The notes: generated from the letters alone by a model not told the origin. A stretch of 27,374 nucleotides of DNA from Darwinimomas sp963643215 (GCA_963643215.1 CAVIJY010000020.1:1-27374); one strand, 5' to 3'; shown: positions 13,739 to 21,699, numbered from the stretch's first letter. Numbers and translations are program-made.

Positions 13739-14839
13739 GTGAATGATAATAATGAGAAGGTGACCGGCCGCAGCGGACGACGCTTCGCAGTGATGATGAT
13801 CATGCTTGTCGTGCTGCTTTTATGGAGCCTCATACTGAATGTAAACTCCGGCTCTGTGAAGATACCCGCATCAGAGATATTTTCCATGATAAGAGATGCT
13901 TTCAGATACAAGCTGGCAAATATATTTACAGGCGGATGCGGTGAGGAGCTTGAGGCTGTAACAAAGGCCAATGCGCAGAATGTCATCATATTTACCATAC
14001 GCATACCGCGTATGCTGCTTGCAGCGATCCTCGGAGGCGCGCTGGCGATAGCGGGCTTTCTGCTCCAGACATTTTTCCGCAATCCTATAGCGGGTCCCTT
14101 TGTGCTCGGCATATCATCAGGCGCCAAGCTGATGGTCGGACTTGTACTGATAGTGCTGGCAGACAGGATAGGAACCATCAGCTCGCTGATTCTGGTGCTT
14201 GCGGCATTTGCGGGTTCCATGATGGTAGTAGGCTTTGTGCTTGTGATATCCCAGAGAGTGCAGAATATGGCGATGCTGCTTGTGGCCGGAATCATGGTCA
14301 GCTATATATGTTCAGCCGTCACGGATTTCCTGATCACATTTGCGGATGATGCCTCTATAGTCAATCTTCATAACTGGTCTATGGGAAGCTTCTCGGCTGC
14401 CAGCTGGGGTGACTGCCGGACGGCAGCGCTCATATGCATCATAGGATTCATCTGCGCATGGATGCTCTCCAAGCCTATAGAGGCCTACGGACTGGGAGAG
14501 GGATACGCCCAAAGCCTCGGAATAAATATCAAGGCATTCAGGGTTGCGCTGATAGTTCTCAGCAGCATGCTTTCCGCGTGCGTGACCGCATTTGCAGGAC
14601 CGATCTCATTTGTGGGGATAGCAGTTCCGCATATCACAAAGTCGCTGTTAAAGACATCAAAGCCTATATATGTCATCCCCGCGTCGTATCTGTGCGGGGC
14701 GGTGTTCTGCATGTTTTGCGATCTTATCGCAAGGACAGCATTTTCACCGAAGGAGATGGCCATAAGCACGGTTACCTCTATATTCGGAGCGCCGGTGGTG
14801 ATCTATATGATGATAAAGAAAAAATCCGCGGGCAGATGA
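13739..14839 (+). CDS. FecCD-family ABC transporter permease (system 1)
   Basis: The 366-residue permease of the iron-siderophore/haem/cobalamin (type II importer) class uses a GTG start, chosen because GAAAGGA (13723-13729) is properly spaced and the nearby ATG is out of frame. About ten hydrophobic helices are visible. Family motifs are RIPRMLLAAILGGALAIAG, FFRNPIAGPFVLGISSGA and the coupling-helix region GPISFVGIAVPHITK. A short extra stretch around residues 60-80 (FTGGCGEELEAVTKAN) enlarges the first external loop. It pairs with the ATPase 21 bases downstream. No substrate-binding protein gene is adjacent, which is unusual for this class; the substrate cannot be named. Confidence 0.92.
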   Translation: MNDNNEKVTGRSGRRFAVMMIMLVVLLLWSLILNVNSGSVKIPASEIFSMIRDAFRYKLANIFTGGCGEELEAVTKANAQNVIIFTIRIPRMLLAAILGGALAIAGFLLQTFFRNPIAGPFVLGISSGAKLMVGLVLIVLADRIGTISSLILVLAAFAGSMMVVGFVLVISQRVQNMAMLLVAGIMVSYICSAVTDFLITFADDASIVNLHNWSMGSFSAASWGDCRTAALICIIGFICAWMLSKPIEAYGLGEGYAQSLGINIKAFRVALIVLSSMLSACVTAFAGPISFVGIAVPHITKSLLKTSKPIYVIPASYLCGAVFCMFCDLIARTAFSPKEMAISTVTSIFGAPVVIYMMIKKKSAGR

Positions 14840-14860
14840 TGCGGCAAAGGGGAATGCAGG

Positions 14861-15961
14861 ATGTACTACTTTAATACACAGAATCTCGCGGTCGGATACA
14901 ACGGCAAAGTATTGATAAAGGATATAAATGTGGGCATAGAAAAGGGCAGCATCATGACCCTCATAGGCCCGAACGGCGCAGGAAAGTCCACCATTCTCAA
15001 GACCATCACCAGACAGCTTGAGAGAATAGACGGCAGCGTGCGTATAGGTGACAATGATGTATGGTCGTGGAATCTGAAGGAGATGGCCAGATCCATGGCG
15101 GTTGTTCTGACGGATCGTATACAGCCTGAGCTGATGACATGCGAGGAGATAGTTGCGATGGGGCGCTATCCGTATACGAATTCCATAGGGAGGCTTACAG
15201 CGCATGACGCGGATGTGGTAAATGCCGCTCTCAGGCGGGTTCACGCGCTGGAGCTGGCAGATCATGATTTCATGACCCTTTCTGACGGTCAGCGCCAGCG
15301 GATCATGCTGGCGCGTGCTATAGCGCAGGAGCCTGATGTGATAGTGCTGGACGAGCCGACATCATATCTGGATATCAGATACAAGATAGAGCTTCTGGAT
15401 ATACTTCGTGATATGGCTCACAGCGAGGGCATCACGGTAATCATGACATTGCATGAGATAGATCTGGCCACGAAGATATCCGACTATCTTCTGTGCATAA
15501 AGGGCGAGAAGATAGCTGCGTTCGGCTCTCCCGAGGAGATACTCACTGGAGATACCATCGACAGACTGTACGAGATAGAGCACGGATCCTATGACATATT
15601 GTTCGGAAGCGTGGAGCTGGGCAGGACAACAGGAAAGCCGAGGGCATTTGTCATAGGGGGCAATGGCTATGGAGCCAATTCGTACCGCAGTCTGCAAAAG
15701 CACCAGATTCCTTTTGCAGCGGGTATATTGTTTGAAAATGATACAGACTGGCGCATCGCTACGGCACTGAGCAATCATGTGATCAGCGGACCGGCCTTTG
15801 AGCCGCTGAGCGAGGAGCTGTTTGATAAGGCCGCTGGTCTGATGCTGGAATGTGAGTATGTGATTGATACCGGATGCCCTGTAGGCACGCTCAATGCAAT
15901 GAACGGAAGGCTTCTGGAGCTGGCTGAGAAAAAGGGTATGGATGTAAGAAGGGGATGCTGA
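14861..15961 (+). CDS. FecE/BtuD-type ABC ATPase with an extra C-terminal domain (system 1)
   Basis: The 366-residue protein is about 110 residues longer than usual for FepC/BtuD ATPases. Residues 1-250 hold a normal ATPase: Walker A GPNGAGKST (36-44), signature LSDGQRQR (140-147, Asp for the usual Gly), Walker B VIVLDEPTSYLD (160-171) and switch TLHEIDLA (196-203). Residues about 258-366 form an added domain with a nucleotide-binding-like glycine loop, FVIGGNGYGA (263-272), a conserved-looking FAAGILFENDTDW stretch and a CPVGTLN motif. This resembles a Rossmann-type half-domain (inference) and might sense a ligand or modify the substrate. It belongs to the same operon as the permease 13739-14839 and ends 36 bases before the convergent system 2 ATPase. 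Confidence 0.9.
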   Translation: MYYFNTQNLAVGYNGKVLIKDINVGIEKGSIMTLIGPNGAGKSTILKTITRQLERIDGSVRIGDNDVWSWNLKEMARSMAVVLTDRIQPELMTCEEIVAMGRYPYTNSIGRLTAHDADVVNAALRRVHALELADHDFMTLSDGQRQRIMLARAIAQEPDVIVLDEPTSYLDIRYKIELLDILRDMAHSEGITVIMTLHEIDLATKISDYLLCIKGEKIAAFGSPEEILTGDTIDRLYEIEHGSYDILFGSVELGRTTGKPRAFVIGGNGYGANSYRSLQKHQIPFAAGILFENDTDWRIATALSNHVISGPAFEPLSEELFDKAAGLMLECEYVIDTGCPVGTLNAMNGRLLELAEKKGMDVRRGC

Positions 15962-15997
15962 GAGCCGTCTTAGCAGGCACGATGAGTTAAAGGCGCA

Positions 15998-16762
15998 CTA
16001 ACGCCACTGCTCAAGCAGATACTGCATCCATCCGTATATATCCATCGAGTATGTCTTCTGAAGATTGTCACGGGTGAAGACATCGGCTGCAGCTCCCTGA
16101 GCTATGACCCTGCCGCGGTCGAGAAGCAGAGCATGTGTTCCGAAGGCTTTGGCAAGCGAAAGGTCATGAACCACGGAGATCACCGCACGGCCGGGCTGTC
16201 TGAGCCAGTCGCCGACGAGCTCGAATATCTGGCGCTGATACAGCGGATCCAGATGATTCGTGGGCTCGTCGAGTATCAGAATCTGCGGATCCTGGGCAAA
16301 GAGCTGTGCGAGAAAGGTTCGCTGAAGCTCGCCGCCGGAAAGCTGAAGCACGGAGCGGTTCCGGTAGTCCGTCAGTCCTGTCATTTCAAGCGCCCTGTTC
16401 ACCATATCGGAGCCGTGTATATCAGCCTTTGAGAGTATACCGCCGGAGTATGCATATCTTCCGAGACGCACTATTTCCTCTACTGTAAATGAATATCCCA
16501 CGGAGTGCTTTTGAGAGAGCACCCCGACGAGACGGGCCGTCTCGGACGGTCTGTAGCTTTTTATGTCTCTGTCCATGAGCCTGATCGTACCCGTATAGGC
16601 GGCAGACTGCATGATTGCGCTTACAATGGTTGATTTGCCCGCACCATTTGGCCCCACGAGCATGAGCCATTCTCCGTCATGCAGATCAAAAGTGACATCC
16701 TCTGCTGCTGTGAAGTCACCATAGCATACTCCAAGCCCGCGAACCTCAAGCAGCTTGCTCAT
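15998..16762 (-). CDS. FecE/BtuD-type ABC ATPase (system 2)
   Basis: The 254-residue ATPase of normal length has Walker A GPNGAGKST (near 37-45), Q-loop segment VGVLSQKH, signature LSGGELQRTFLAQL, Walker B ILILDEPTNHLD and switch VVHDLSLA. It energises the permease encoded just upstream, whose stop it overlaps by four bases (translational coupling). The family imports ferric siderophores, haem or cobalamin. It shares only the usual family motifs with the system 1 ATPase and lacks that protein's C-terminal domain, so the two are not a recent duplication. It is last in the three-gene minus-strand operon; no clear terminator lies in the 36-base convergent gap. Confidence 0.93.
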   Translation of the reverse strand: MSKLLEVRGLGVCYGDFTAAEDVTFDLHDGEWLMLVGPNGAGKSTIVSAIMQSAAYTGTIRLMDRDIKSYRPSETARLVGVLSQKHSVGYSFTVEEIVRLGRYAYSGGILSKADIHGSDMVNRALEMTGLTDYRNRSVLQLSGGELQRTFLAQLFAQDPQILILDEPTNHLDPLYQRQIFELVGDWLRQPGRAVISVVHDLSLAKAFGTHALLLDRGRVIAQGAAADVFTRDNLQKTYSMDIYGWMQYLLEQWR

Positions 16763-17850
16763 AGCTTCCCCTTTCTCATACGATAGTAAATGCTCATGAA
16801 AAGCAGTGCTCCGACGAAAGATGTGACAACGCCGATGGGCAGCTCAAGAGGCTTTAAAAGTATACGCGCCGCGAGATCCGCAAGCATCAGAAATATTGCG
16901 CCTGCAAACATGGACGCAGGAAGAAGTCTGATATGATTGGGACCGGTGACGGCTCTGGTCATATGCGGGACTACAAGTCCGACAAATCCTATGGTGCCGC
17001 CGATGGAGACGCATACTCCGATCAGACAGGCAGTGCAGATAAGCACGAGAAGTCTGATGCGGTTTACATCCACGCCTATGCTGCGCGCATTGTCTTCGCC
17101 GATGGCCATGGCATTGAGCTCACGCGAACGGATGCATACGGCGGCGCCGCAGACTGAAAGTGAAAAAGAAAGGAGAGCTGCCTGCTCCATGGTGACGGAG
17201 GACAGCGATCCCATGGTCCAAAATGTGATGGTCTTGACATCTCTGTCGGAGGCCATGGCAAGGATCAGCGAGATGCAGCTGCTCATGAGCATGGAGTAGA
17301 CTGTGCCTATGAGTATGATGGTATTGGTTGAAAGGGAGTGATCCATGCTCCATGCAAGAGAGAGTATGATGATAAGCGAGATAAATGCAGCGGCTATGGC
17401 GCATACAGTCGTTCCCGCCAGAGGAAGACCCGGAAAGCTGATGCCAAGAGCTATGGCGAGCACGGCGCCGAGCGAGGCGCCTGAGGAGACTCCGAGAGTG
17501 GAGCCGTCGGCAAGCGGGTTTTTCAAAAGGCCCTGCATCGCCGCTCCGCACAATGAAAGTGACGCGCCTGTCAGAGCCACGCAGATGATCCTCGGAAGAC
17601 GAACAGAGAGGATGATGGATTGCGTCCTGACGCTTGCCGTGACAGCAGATCCGGTCAGCTTCTCATAGAAGAGCCTCAGCGTCTCCGTGAGCGAGACATC
17701 GACGCTTCCTATGCACAGGCACATTAAAAAGACAGCCGCAGTCAGCACTGCTGCAAGCAGATAGACTGCGGGACTGTAGCCTTCTCCTGATGAGCAGGCA
17801 CTATGTGCAGGCTCGGAGTTCGGAGAGTTTTTTTGGGAAACAGAAGACAT
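16759..17850 (-). CDS. FecCD-family ABC transporter permease (system 2)
   Basis: The 363-residue permease has about ten membrane segments, with family blocks RLPRIICVALTGASLSLCG, LLKNPLADGSTLGVSSGASLG, the motif GEDNARSIGVDVNRIR and coupling region GTIGFVGLVVPHMTR. The N-terminal 28 residues are polar and Ser-rich with three Cys/Ser-Cys positions, an unusual cytoplasmic lead. It starts nine bases after the binding-protein stop and overlaps the ATPase start by four bases. Together with the adjacent lipoprotein and ATPase it forms a complete type II importer; cobalamin or an iron chelate are the likely classes of substrate. Confidence 0.93.
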   Translation of the reverse strand: MSSVSQKNSPNSEPAHSACSSGEGYSPAVYLLAAVLTAAVFLMCLCIGSVDVSLTETLRLFYEKLTGSAVTASVRTQSIILSVRLPRIICVALTGASLSLCGAAMQGLLKNPLADGSTLGVSSGASLGAVLAIALGISFPGLPLAGTTVCAIAAAFISLIIILSLAWSMDHSLSTNTIILIGTVYSMLMSSCISLILAMASDRDVKTITFWTMGSLSSVTMEQAALLSFSLSVCGAAVCIRSRELNAMAIGEDNARSIGVDVNRIRLLVLICTACLIGVCVSIGGTIGFVGLVVPHMTRAVTGPNHIRLLPASMFAGAIFLMLADLAARILLKPLELPIGVVTSFVGALLFMSIYYRMRKGKL

Positions 17851-17859
17851 AATATGACC

Positions 17860-18939
17860 TCACCTGCCTGTATATACGAGATCATAGAGAGCCTGAGCGG
17901 CATCCACAAGCCGCGGTGCAGGTCGGGAGAACTCATTGTCCGGCACATTGAGTATGGCCTTGTTTCTGACAGCTGTGATGCTCTGCCAGGCCGGACGGGA
18001 CATGATCTCCTCGACAGGAGTCTGCGAGCTTTCAGAACTCATGCCTCCTATGGTGACTATATAATCGGGATTTCTTTCTATAACCTGCTCCTCCGATACC
18101 TTATTCCAGCCGTCGGTGTCACTGAAGATGTTTTTTAGCCCTAAAAGCTCTGCGATCTCGTTCATGAACGTACCGGTGCCGGCGGTATACAGCCCCTGAG
18201 CCGGAGGAGTAACCTCAAAGTACACTGTCTTTATCCTGCCATCGGCTTTGGCTTTTGCATCGGAGCTCATCCGGGAGAAGCTCTCCTGCATATCAGAGCA
18301 CAGCTTATCAGCTTCAGACTGATGCCCCGTAAGCCTTCCGAGGAGCTCTATGGCGGTATATACCCCTTCTATATCCTGAGCATCGGAGACAACAACCTTG
18401 ATGCCGGCGTCCTCAAGCATGCGTATCTGCTCCTGGGTCTGCGCCATGGTGCTCATGACGAGCACCTGAGGCTCGAGATTGATGATCTCCTCTATATTGG
18501 TTTCAGAGCCGGACGCAACTGCCGGAATATCAAGAACCTGCTGCGGATAATCACAGTATCTTCCGCGTCCTACGATCAGATCGCCCGCGCCTATGGCATA
18601 CAGTATCTCACAGTCTGACGGAGTCAGCGCCACGATCCTCGTTACGGCCTCATCAAGGATGATCTCGCGACCTGTCATATCGGTGACTGATATAAAGGCA
18701 GAGGCCTGAGCCGTGCTTTCCTGCGCTGCAGGTGTTGATGCTGCGGATGTCGGCGTTACTGCTGATTCTGAAGATGCTGCCGGTGCTGCCGGTGCTGCCG
18801 GTGCTGAAGATGCTGCCGGCGCTGTTGATGCGGAGCCGGAGCATGCCGTAAGAGAGGCAGAGAGTATGAGCGCGAGGGCGCATGCCGCAAGCGATGAGGG
18901 CATCTTCCCGATGCCTTTCAAAAATGAACGGATGATCAT
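17860..18939 (-). CDS. BtuF/FepB-type substrate-binding lipoprotein (system 2)
   Basis: The 359-residue lipoprotein has a signal peptide ending in the lipobox SLTAC (cysteine near residue 33), followed by a linker of about 45 residues rich in Ala, Ser, Pro and Thr with an AAP repeat. The mature part is a helical-backbone periplasmic-binding fold (PF01497). Motifs include TRIVALTPSDCEILYAIGAGD and VGRGRYCDYP, the latter resembling the substrate-pocket segment of BtuF-like proteins, which favours cobalamin or a related corrinoid (inference, not proven). The domain order is N-lobe, long helix (about 225-245), C-lobe. It starts at ATG 18939 after an AGAAGGT site; ATG at residue 13 is an alternative. 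A structured leader RNA precedes it. Confidence 0.9.
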   Translation of the reverse strand: MIIRSFLKGIGKMPSSLAACALALILSASLTACSGSASTAPAASSAPAAPAAPAASSESAVTPTSAASTPAAQESTAQASAFISVTDMTGREIILDEAVTRIVALTPSDCEILYAIGAGDLIVGRGRYCDYPQQVLDIPAVASGSETNIEEIINLEPQVLVMSTMAQTQEQIRMLEDAGIKVVVSDAQDIEGVYTAIELLGRLTGHQSEADKLCSDMQESFSRMSSDAKAKADGRIKTVYFEVTPPAQGLYTAGTGTFMNEIAELLGLKNIFSDTDGWNKVSEEQVIERNPDYIVTIGGMSSESSQTPVEEIMSRPAWQSITAVRNKAILNVPDNEFSRPAPRLVDAAQALYDLVYTGR

Positions 18940-18963
18940 AAAATACCTTCTTTTCTGTCATTG

Positions 18964-19042
18964 AATCGGTTCTGATTCGGGTGCGCACAAACCTCCGGAT
19001 ACTCGGACTGTTTCGTGCTTCGCACTCCCACTGTAACCGACC
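18964..19042 (-). ncRNA. Structured leader RNA before the BtuF-type gene, class unknown
   Basis: On the minus strand GGTCGGTT (19042-19035) pairs with AACCGATT (18971-18964), with two G/U pairs, closing about 63 bases. Inside are GTGC-GAA-GCAC, TCCG with CGGA, and the self-complementary GTGCGCAC next to CCC, which can face an upstream GGG. The predicted promoter places the RNA start within or at the edge of the closing helix. Parts (GTGCGAAGCAC; AGTCCGAGTATCC) vaguely recall the 3' half of cobalamin aptamers, but the GGTG/AATCC and CCCGC-ACTGT boxes are missing. Confidence 0.4.
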
Positions 19043-19045
19043 TTT

Positions 19046-19074
19046 ATAATAAATCGCAGCGGCGCTTTTCGCAA
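19046..19074 (-). promoter_or_regulatory. Promoter of the BtuF-type operon
   Basis: On the minus strand, -35 TTGCGA (19074-19069), 17-bp spacer, -10 TATTAT (19051-19046), giving a start near 19039. An overlapping choice (TTGCTT/TTTATT, 18-bp spacer) would start at 19042. Between this and the plus-strand promoter (19075-19217) I see only an imperfect inverted repeat GCCCTAAAC/GTTTAGCGGGC (19093-19137). Confidence 0.5.
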
Positions 19075-19217
19075 GCAAAGTGCATGGCGGGAGCCCTAAA
19101 CTCGAGGTGTTCATTTTCCCGGATATGGTTTAGCGGGCAATGATAAAACGGGCGCACAGATATGAAATCCGGGGAATCCATGCGGCTTAAGATACGCTTA
19201 CGGCTTTCTTAGAGCAC

Positions 19218-19245
19218 TTGAACGGTATATCAGATGTGTTAGAAT
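19218..19245 (+). promoter_or_regulatory. Promoter of the SIMPL-domain gene
   Basis: TTGAAC (19218-19223), 16-bp spacer, TAGAAT (19240-19245). The leader of about 85 bases ends in a good ACGGAGGA ribosome site. Confidence 0.5.
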
Positions 19246-19337
19246 CAGGGCAAATCGAGGCAAAATGCAGCAATAGAGAATGGTCGGGTTTGCAATAGCC
19301 GGATTCACATAAAAACATAGTATACGGAGGATATATC

Positions 19338-20174
19338 ATGAAAAAGATCGGATGGATCGCAGCACTGGCATGCGCGGCATCATTATTTGCAGGAACAGCA
19401 TATGCGGCAGGAACGATGTCGCAGACCGCAGGGGAGAATCTGCAGTATGCCGTGGCAGATGTGAGCACTGTTGCAGACAGCAGGCCAAGCGGATGCACAG
19501 ACAGCAGACGCTTCGATATGGATCATTATGATGAGAATGATGATACATTGAGAACCATAAGCGTTTCGGCTTCAAAGAGCATAAAGGTAGTTCCGGATAT
19601 GGCGCAGTTCGCATTCGGAGTGACGAATACGGATAAGGATGCAACAAAGGCGCAGAAGGCCAATACCAAGGCAGTCAATGATGTGATTGATACGCTCAAG
19701 AAGTTTGGCGTGAGCGAAAAGAGCATCACCACATCGGGCTACAGCATGTATCCGCAGTATGACTACAGCGGGGACACGCGGAAGCTGACCGGATACGAGG
19801 TTCGTACCACATTGACCGTCAATGACCAGACGGTGGAGGATGCGGGAACCATCATCACGAAATGTGTTGAGGCGGGAATAAATGATATAGATTATATAAA
19901 CTTCCTGTGCACCGACTATGACGATGTATACCTTGAGGCTCTCGCAGAGGCGACAAAAACCGCATATGACAAGGCTGATGTCATAGCCAAGGCCTCGGGA
20001 ATGCGTATTGCAAATGTGGTATCAGTCTCAGAGGGATATCAGGACACATCGGCAAGCTACAGGAGCAGCAGCGCAATGACGGCCAATCTGGCGGAGGGAA
20101 CGGCGGATCTGTCGGTTATGGCGGGAGAGACTGAGATCACTGCCAATGTGACAGCTATATACGAGATGAAGTAA
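19338..20174 (+). CDS. SIMPL-domain (DUF541) exported protein
   Basis: The 278-residue protein begins with a classical signal peptide (MKKIGWIAALACAASLFAG, likely cut after AYA near residue 23) and has no lipobox. From about residue 72 it matches the SIMPL/DUF541 family: ISVSASKSIKVVPDMAQFAFGV as first strand region, KFGVSEKSITTSGYSMYPQY, VRTTLTVNDQ and the C-terminal ITANVTAIYEMK. Family members are periplasmic or surface-associated; some form oligomeric structures or are linked to oxidative stress, but no catalytic activity is established. It stands alone on its promoter. Its last 20 bases overlap the 3' end of the convergent Crp/Fnr gene. Confidence 0.88.
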   Translation: MKKIGWIAALACAASLFAGTAYAAGTMSQTAGENLQYAVADVSTVADSRPSGCTDSRRFDMDHYDENDDTLRTISVSASKSIKVVPDMAQFAFGVTNTDKDATKAQKANTKAVNDVIDTLKKFGVSEKSITTSGYSMYPQYDYSGDTRKLTGYEVRTTLTVNDQTVEDAGTIITKCVEAGINDIDYINFLCTDYDDVYLEALAEATKTAYDKADVIAKASGMRIANVVSVSEGYQDTSASYRSSSAMTANLAEGTADLSVMAGETEITANVTAIYEMK

Positions 20175-20826
20175 GCACTATATGATTCTTGTGAAACTCC
20201 AGCAAACCGTCATCGCGCATCTTTCCCAGCTCGGCCGACAGACCGCTTCGCTCTACGGCGAGATAGTCGGCCAGCTGCTGTCTTGAGTAGGGTATGTCGA
20301 ACTCATATCGTCCAAGGCGTCTTGCTTCAGCGGAAAAATACGACATGAGCTTAGCCCTGGTGGTGCGCTGACTCATGTGTATGAGCTTTTCACTCGACTG
20401 GAGATTCTTCTCGGCGAGCTCTCCGAGAAGGTTGCGTATGACATGGCTGTGATGCTCACAGGCCGAAGTGCACAGGGTCAATATGCGCTTTATGTTCAGG
20501 ATGGCGACAGTGACAGGGGTTTCCGCGATGACGCTGACATCAAGTACGGATCCGGGAGTACATGCAAACGCTGCGCCATATGTCTGGGAAGGACCGACCT
20601 TTGATATGATATTCCGGTTGCCCCATACATCATCGCGCACGATAAGCACGCTTCCTTCGAGTACGAGTCCGATTGAGCCGGTGGTATCACCGGCTCTCAG
20701 CAGAAAGGCTTCCTTCGGGAAGCTTTCTTTTTTTGCATCAAGGCATGAAAGCATAGCGCCCAGCTCTTCTTCGGATATGCCGCAGAAGAGTCTTGATGAG
20801 CGCATGACAGAGAAATATTTATTCAT
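20155..20826 (-). CDS. Crp/Fnr-family transcriptional regulator beside hcp (HcpR-like)
   Basis: About 223 residues from ATG 20826, preceded by AAGGTGG; an open start at 20853 lies inside the operator palindrome and is rejected. The N-terminal half is a cyclic-nucleotide-binding-like beta barrel (FLLRAGDTTGSIGLVLEGSVLIVRDD). A long dimer helix (HVIRNLLGELAEKNLQSSEKL) follows, and the C-terminal winged helix carries the recognition region SRQQLADYLAVERSGLSAELGKM. No N-terminal cysteine cluster like that of FNR is seen (Cys near residue 14 only, plus C-A-C-E in the dimer-helix region). Divergence from a ferredoxin-hcp operon is the usual place of HcpR, which responds to nitrosative/nitrite stress in anaerobes (family knowledge; effector here unknown). 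Its stop overlaps the SIMPL gene by 20 bases. Confidence 0.9.
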   Translation of the reverse strand: MNKYFSVMRSSRLFCGISEEELGAMLSCLDAKKESFPKEAFLLRAGDTTGSIGLVLEGSVLIVRDDVWGNRNIISKVGPSQTYGAAFACTPGSVLDVSVIAETPVTVAILNIKRILTLCTSACEHHSHVIRNLLGELAEKNLQSSEKLIHMSQRTTRAKLMSYFSAEARRLGRYEFDIPYSRQQLADYLAVERSGLSAELGKMRDDGLLEFHKNHIVLTSSRI

Positions 20827-20840
20827 AAAACCACCTTTTT

Positions 20841-20882
20841 GTTGAAATTTCAACAGACTTATAAAATCCCGGATATTATAAT
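20841..20882 (+). promoter_or_regulatory. ferredoxin-hcp promoter with Crp/Fnr operator at -41.5
   Basis: GTTGAAATTTCAAC (20841-20854) is a perfect 14-bp palindrome. The -10 box TATAAT is at 20877-20882, giving a start near 20889 and placing the palindrome centre (20847.5) at exactly -41.5. The -35 region (cagact, 20854-20859) is non-consensus, as expected for an activator-dependent promoter. A minus-strand TATAAT (20880-20875) overlaps it and could serve the regulator gene; the palindrome would then lie in that gene's early leader, allowing autorepression. Confidence 0.75.
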
Positions 20883-20914
20883 ACAGATCAGAGAGATTTG
20901 GGAGGACTCATACC

Positions 20915-21685
20915 ATGAAGAGAAGAATCATAGAAATTGATCAGGATAAATGCAACGGATGCGGAGCCTGTGCCGATGCCTGTCACGAAGGCGCCATAGC
21001 CATGGTTGACGGAAAAGCGAAGCTGATGAGGGATGATTACTGCGACGGTCTGGGAGATTGTCTGCCGAACTGCCCGACCGGAGCCATCTCATTTGTGGAG
21101 AGAGAGGCTGCCGCCTATGATGAGCAGGCTGTGCTGGCAGGTAAGCAGGAAAAGCTTCAGGCTAAGATGCAGGCTAAAATGCAGGAAATGATGAAAAACG
21201 GCGGTATGTCGCTTTCCGGAGGATGTCCGGGAACCCGTGCCAGAGCTATGAATCATGATCAGGATGCGGCAGAAAGCAAAGCCTCGGGCACAGCGCCGGT
21301 ATATATGGCAGGAGAGCCCGTCAGCCGGCTGGCACAGTGGCCTGTGCAGATAAAGCTGGTGCCTGTGAGCGCGCCGTTTTATTCCGGAGCGAAGCTGCTG
21401 ATAGCGGCGGACTGCACGGCCTATGCCTATGCCGCATTTCATGAGCGCTTCATGAAGGGGTATGTCACTGTGATAGGATGTCCGAAGCTGGACAGCGTAG
21501 ACTACAGCGAGAAGCTGTCTCAGATCATAGCGGGCAATGACATAAAGAGCGTGACGATACTCCGTATGGAGGTTCCGTGCTGCGGAGGACTCGAAAACGC
21601 GGCCAAAACAGCACTTCAAAACAGCGGGAAGTTTATTCCGTGGCAGGTGGTTACTATATCCACGGACGGAAAGATCTTAGACTAA
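20915..21685 (+). CDS. Ferredoxin-like 2[4Fe-4S] protein of the Hcp operon
   Basis: The 256-residue protein has an N-terminal bacterial ferredoxin module. The first cluster motif is CNGCGACADACHEG (residues 13-26), the second is CDGLGDCLPNCPTG (about 45-58). A Lys/Met/Gln-rich helix (LQAKMQAKMQEMM) and a linker follow. The C-terminal domain (from about residue 130) contains LIAADCTAYAYAAFHERFM, a GCPKLD motif and VPCCGGLENA, typical of the protein encoded next to hcp in many Clostridia. It probably carries electrons to Hcp (inference from position and clusters). It starts after GGGAGGA and is followed after 14 bases by hcp in the same operon. Confidence 0.9.
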   Translation: MKRRIIEIDQDKCNGCGACADACHEGAIAMVDGKAKLMRDDYCDGLGDCLPNCPTGAISFVEREAAAYDEQAVLAGKQEKLQAKMQAKMQEMMKNGGMSLSGGCPGTRARAMNHDQDAAESKASGTAPVYMAGEPVSRLAQWPVQIKLVPVSAPFYSGAKLLIAADCTAYAYAAFHERFMKGYVTVIGCPKLDSVDYSEKLSQIIAGNDIKSVTILRMEVPCCGGLENAAKTALQNSGKFIPWQVVTISTDGKILD

Positions 21686-21699
21686 GACGAGGAGGGTTT

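Noticed and set aside
18964..19140. Classical cobalamin riboswitch before the BtuF-type gene
   Set aside because: Pieces look similar, but the GGTG/AATCC and CCCGC-ACTGT boxes are absent and the likely promoter lies in the middle, so it is listed only as an unassigned leader.
21577..21699. Upstream extension of hcp
   Set aside because: It lies within the ferredoxin-like gene; the true start at 21700 has an ideal ribosome site and the conserved MDNKMFCFQCEQT start.
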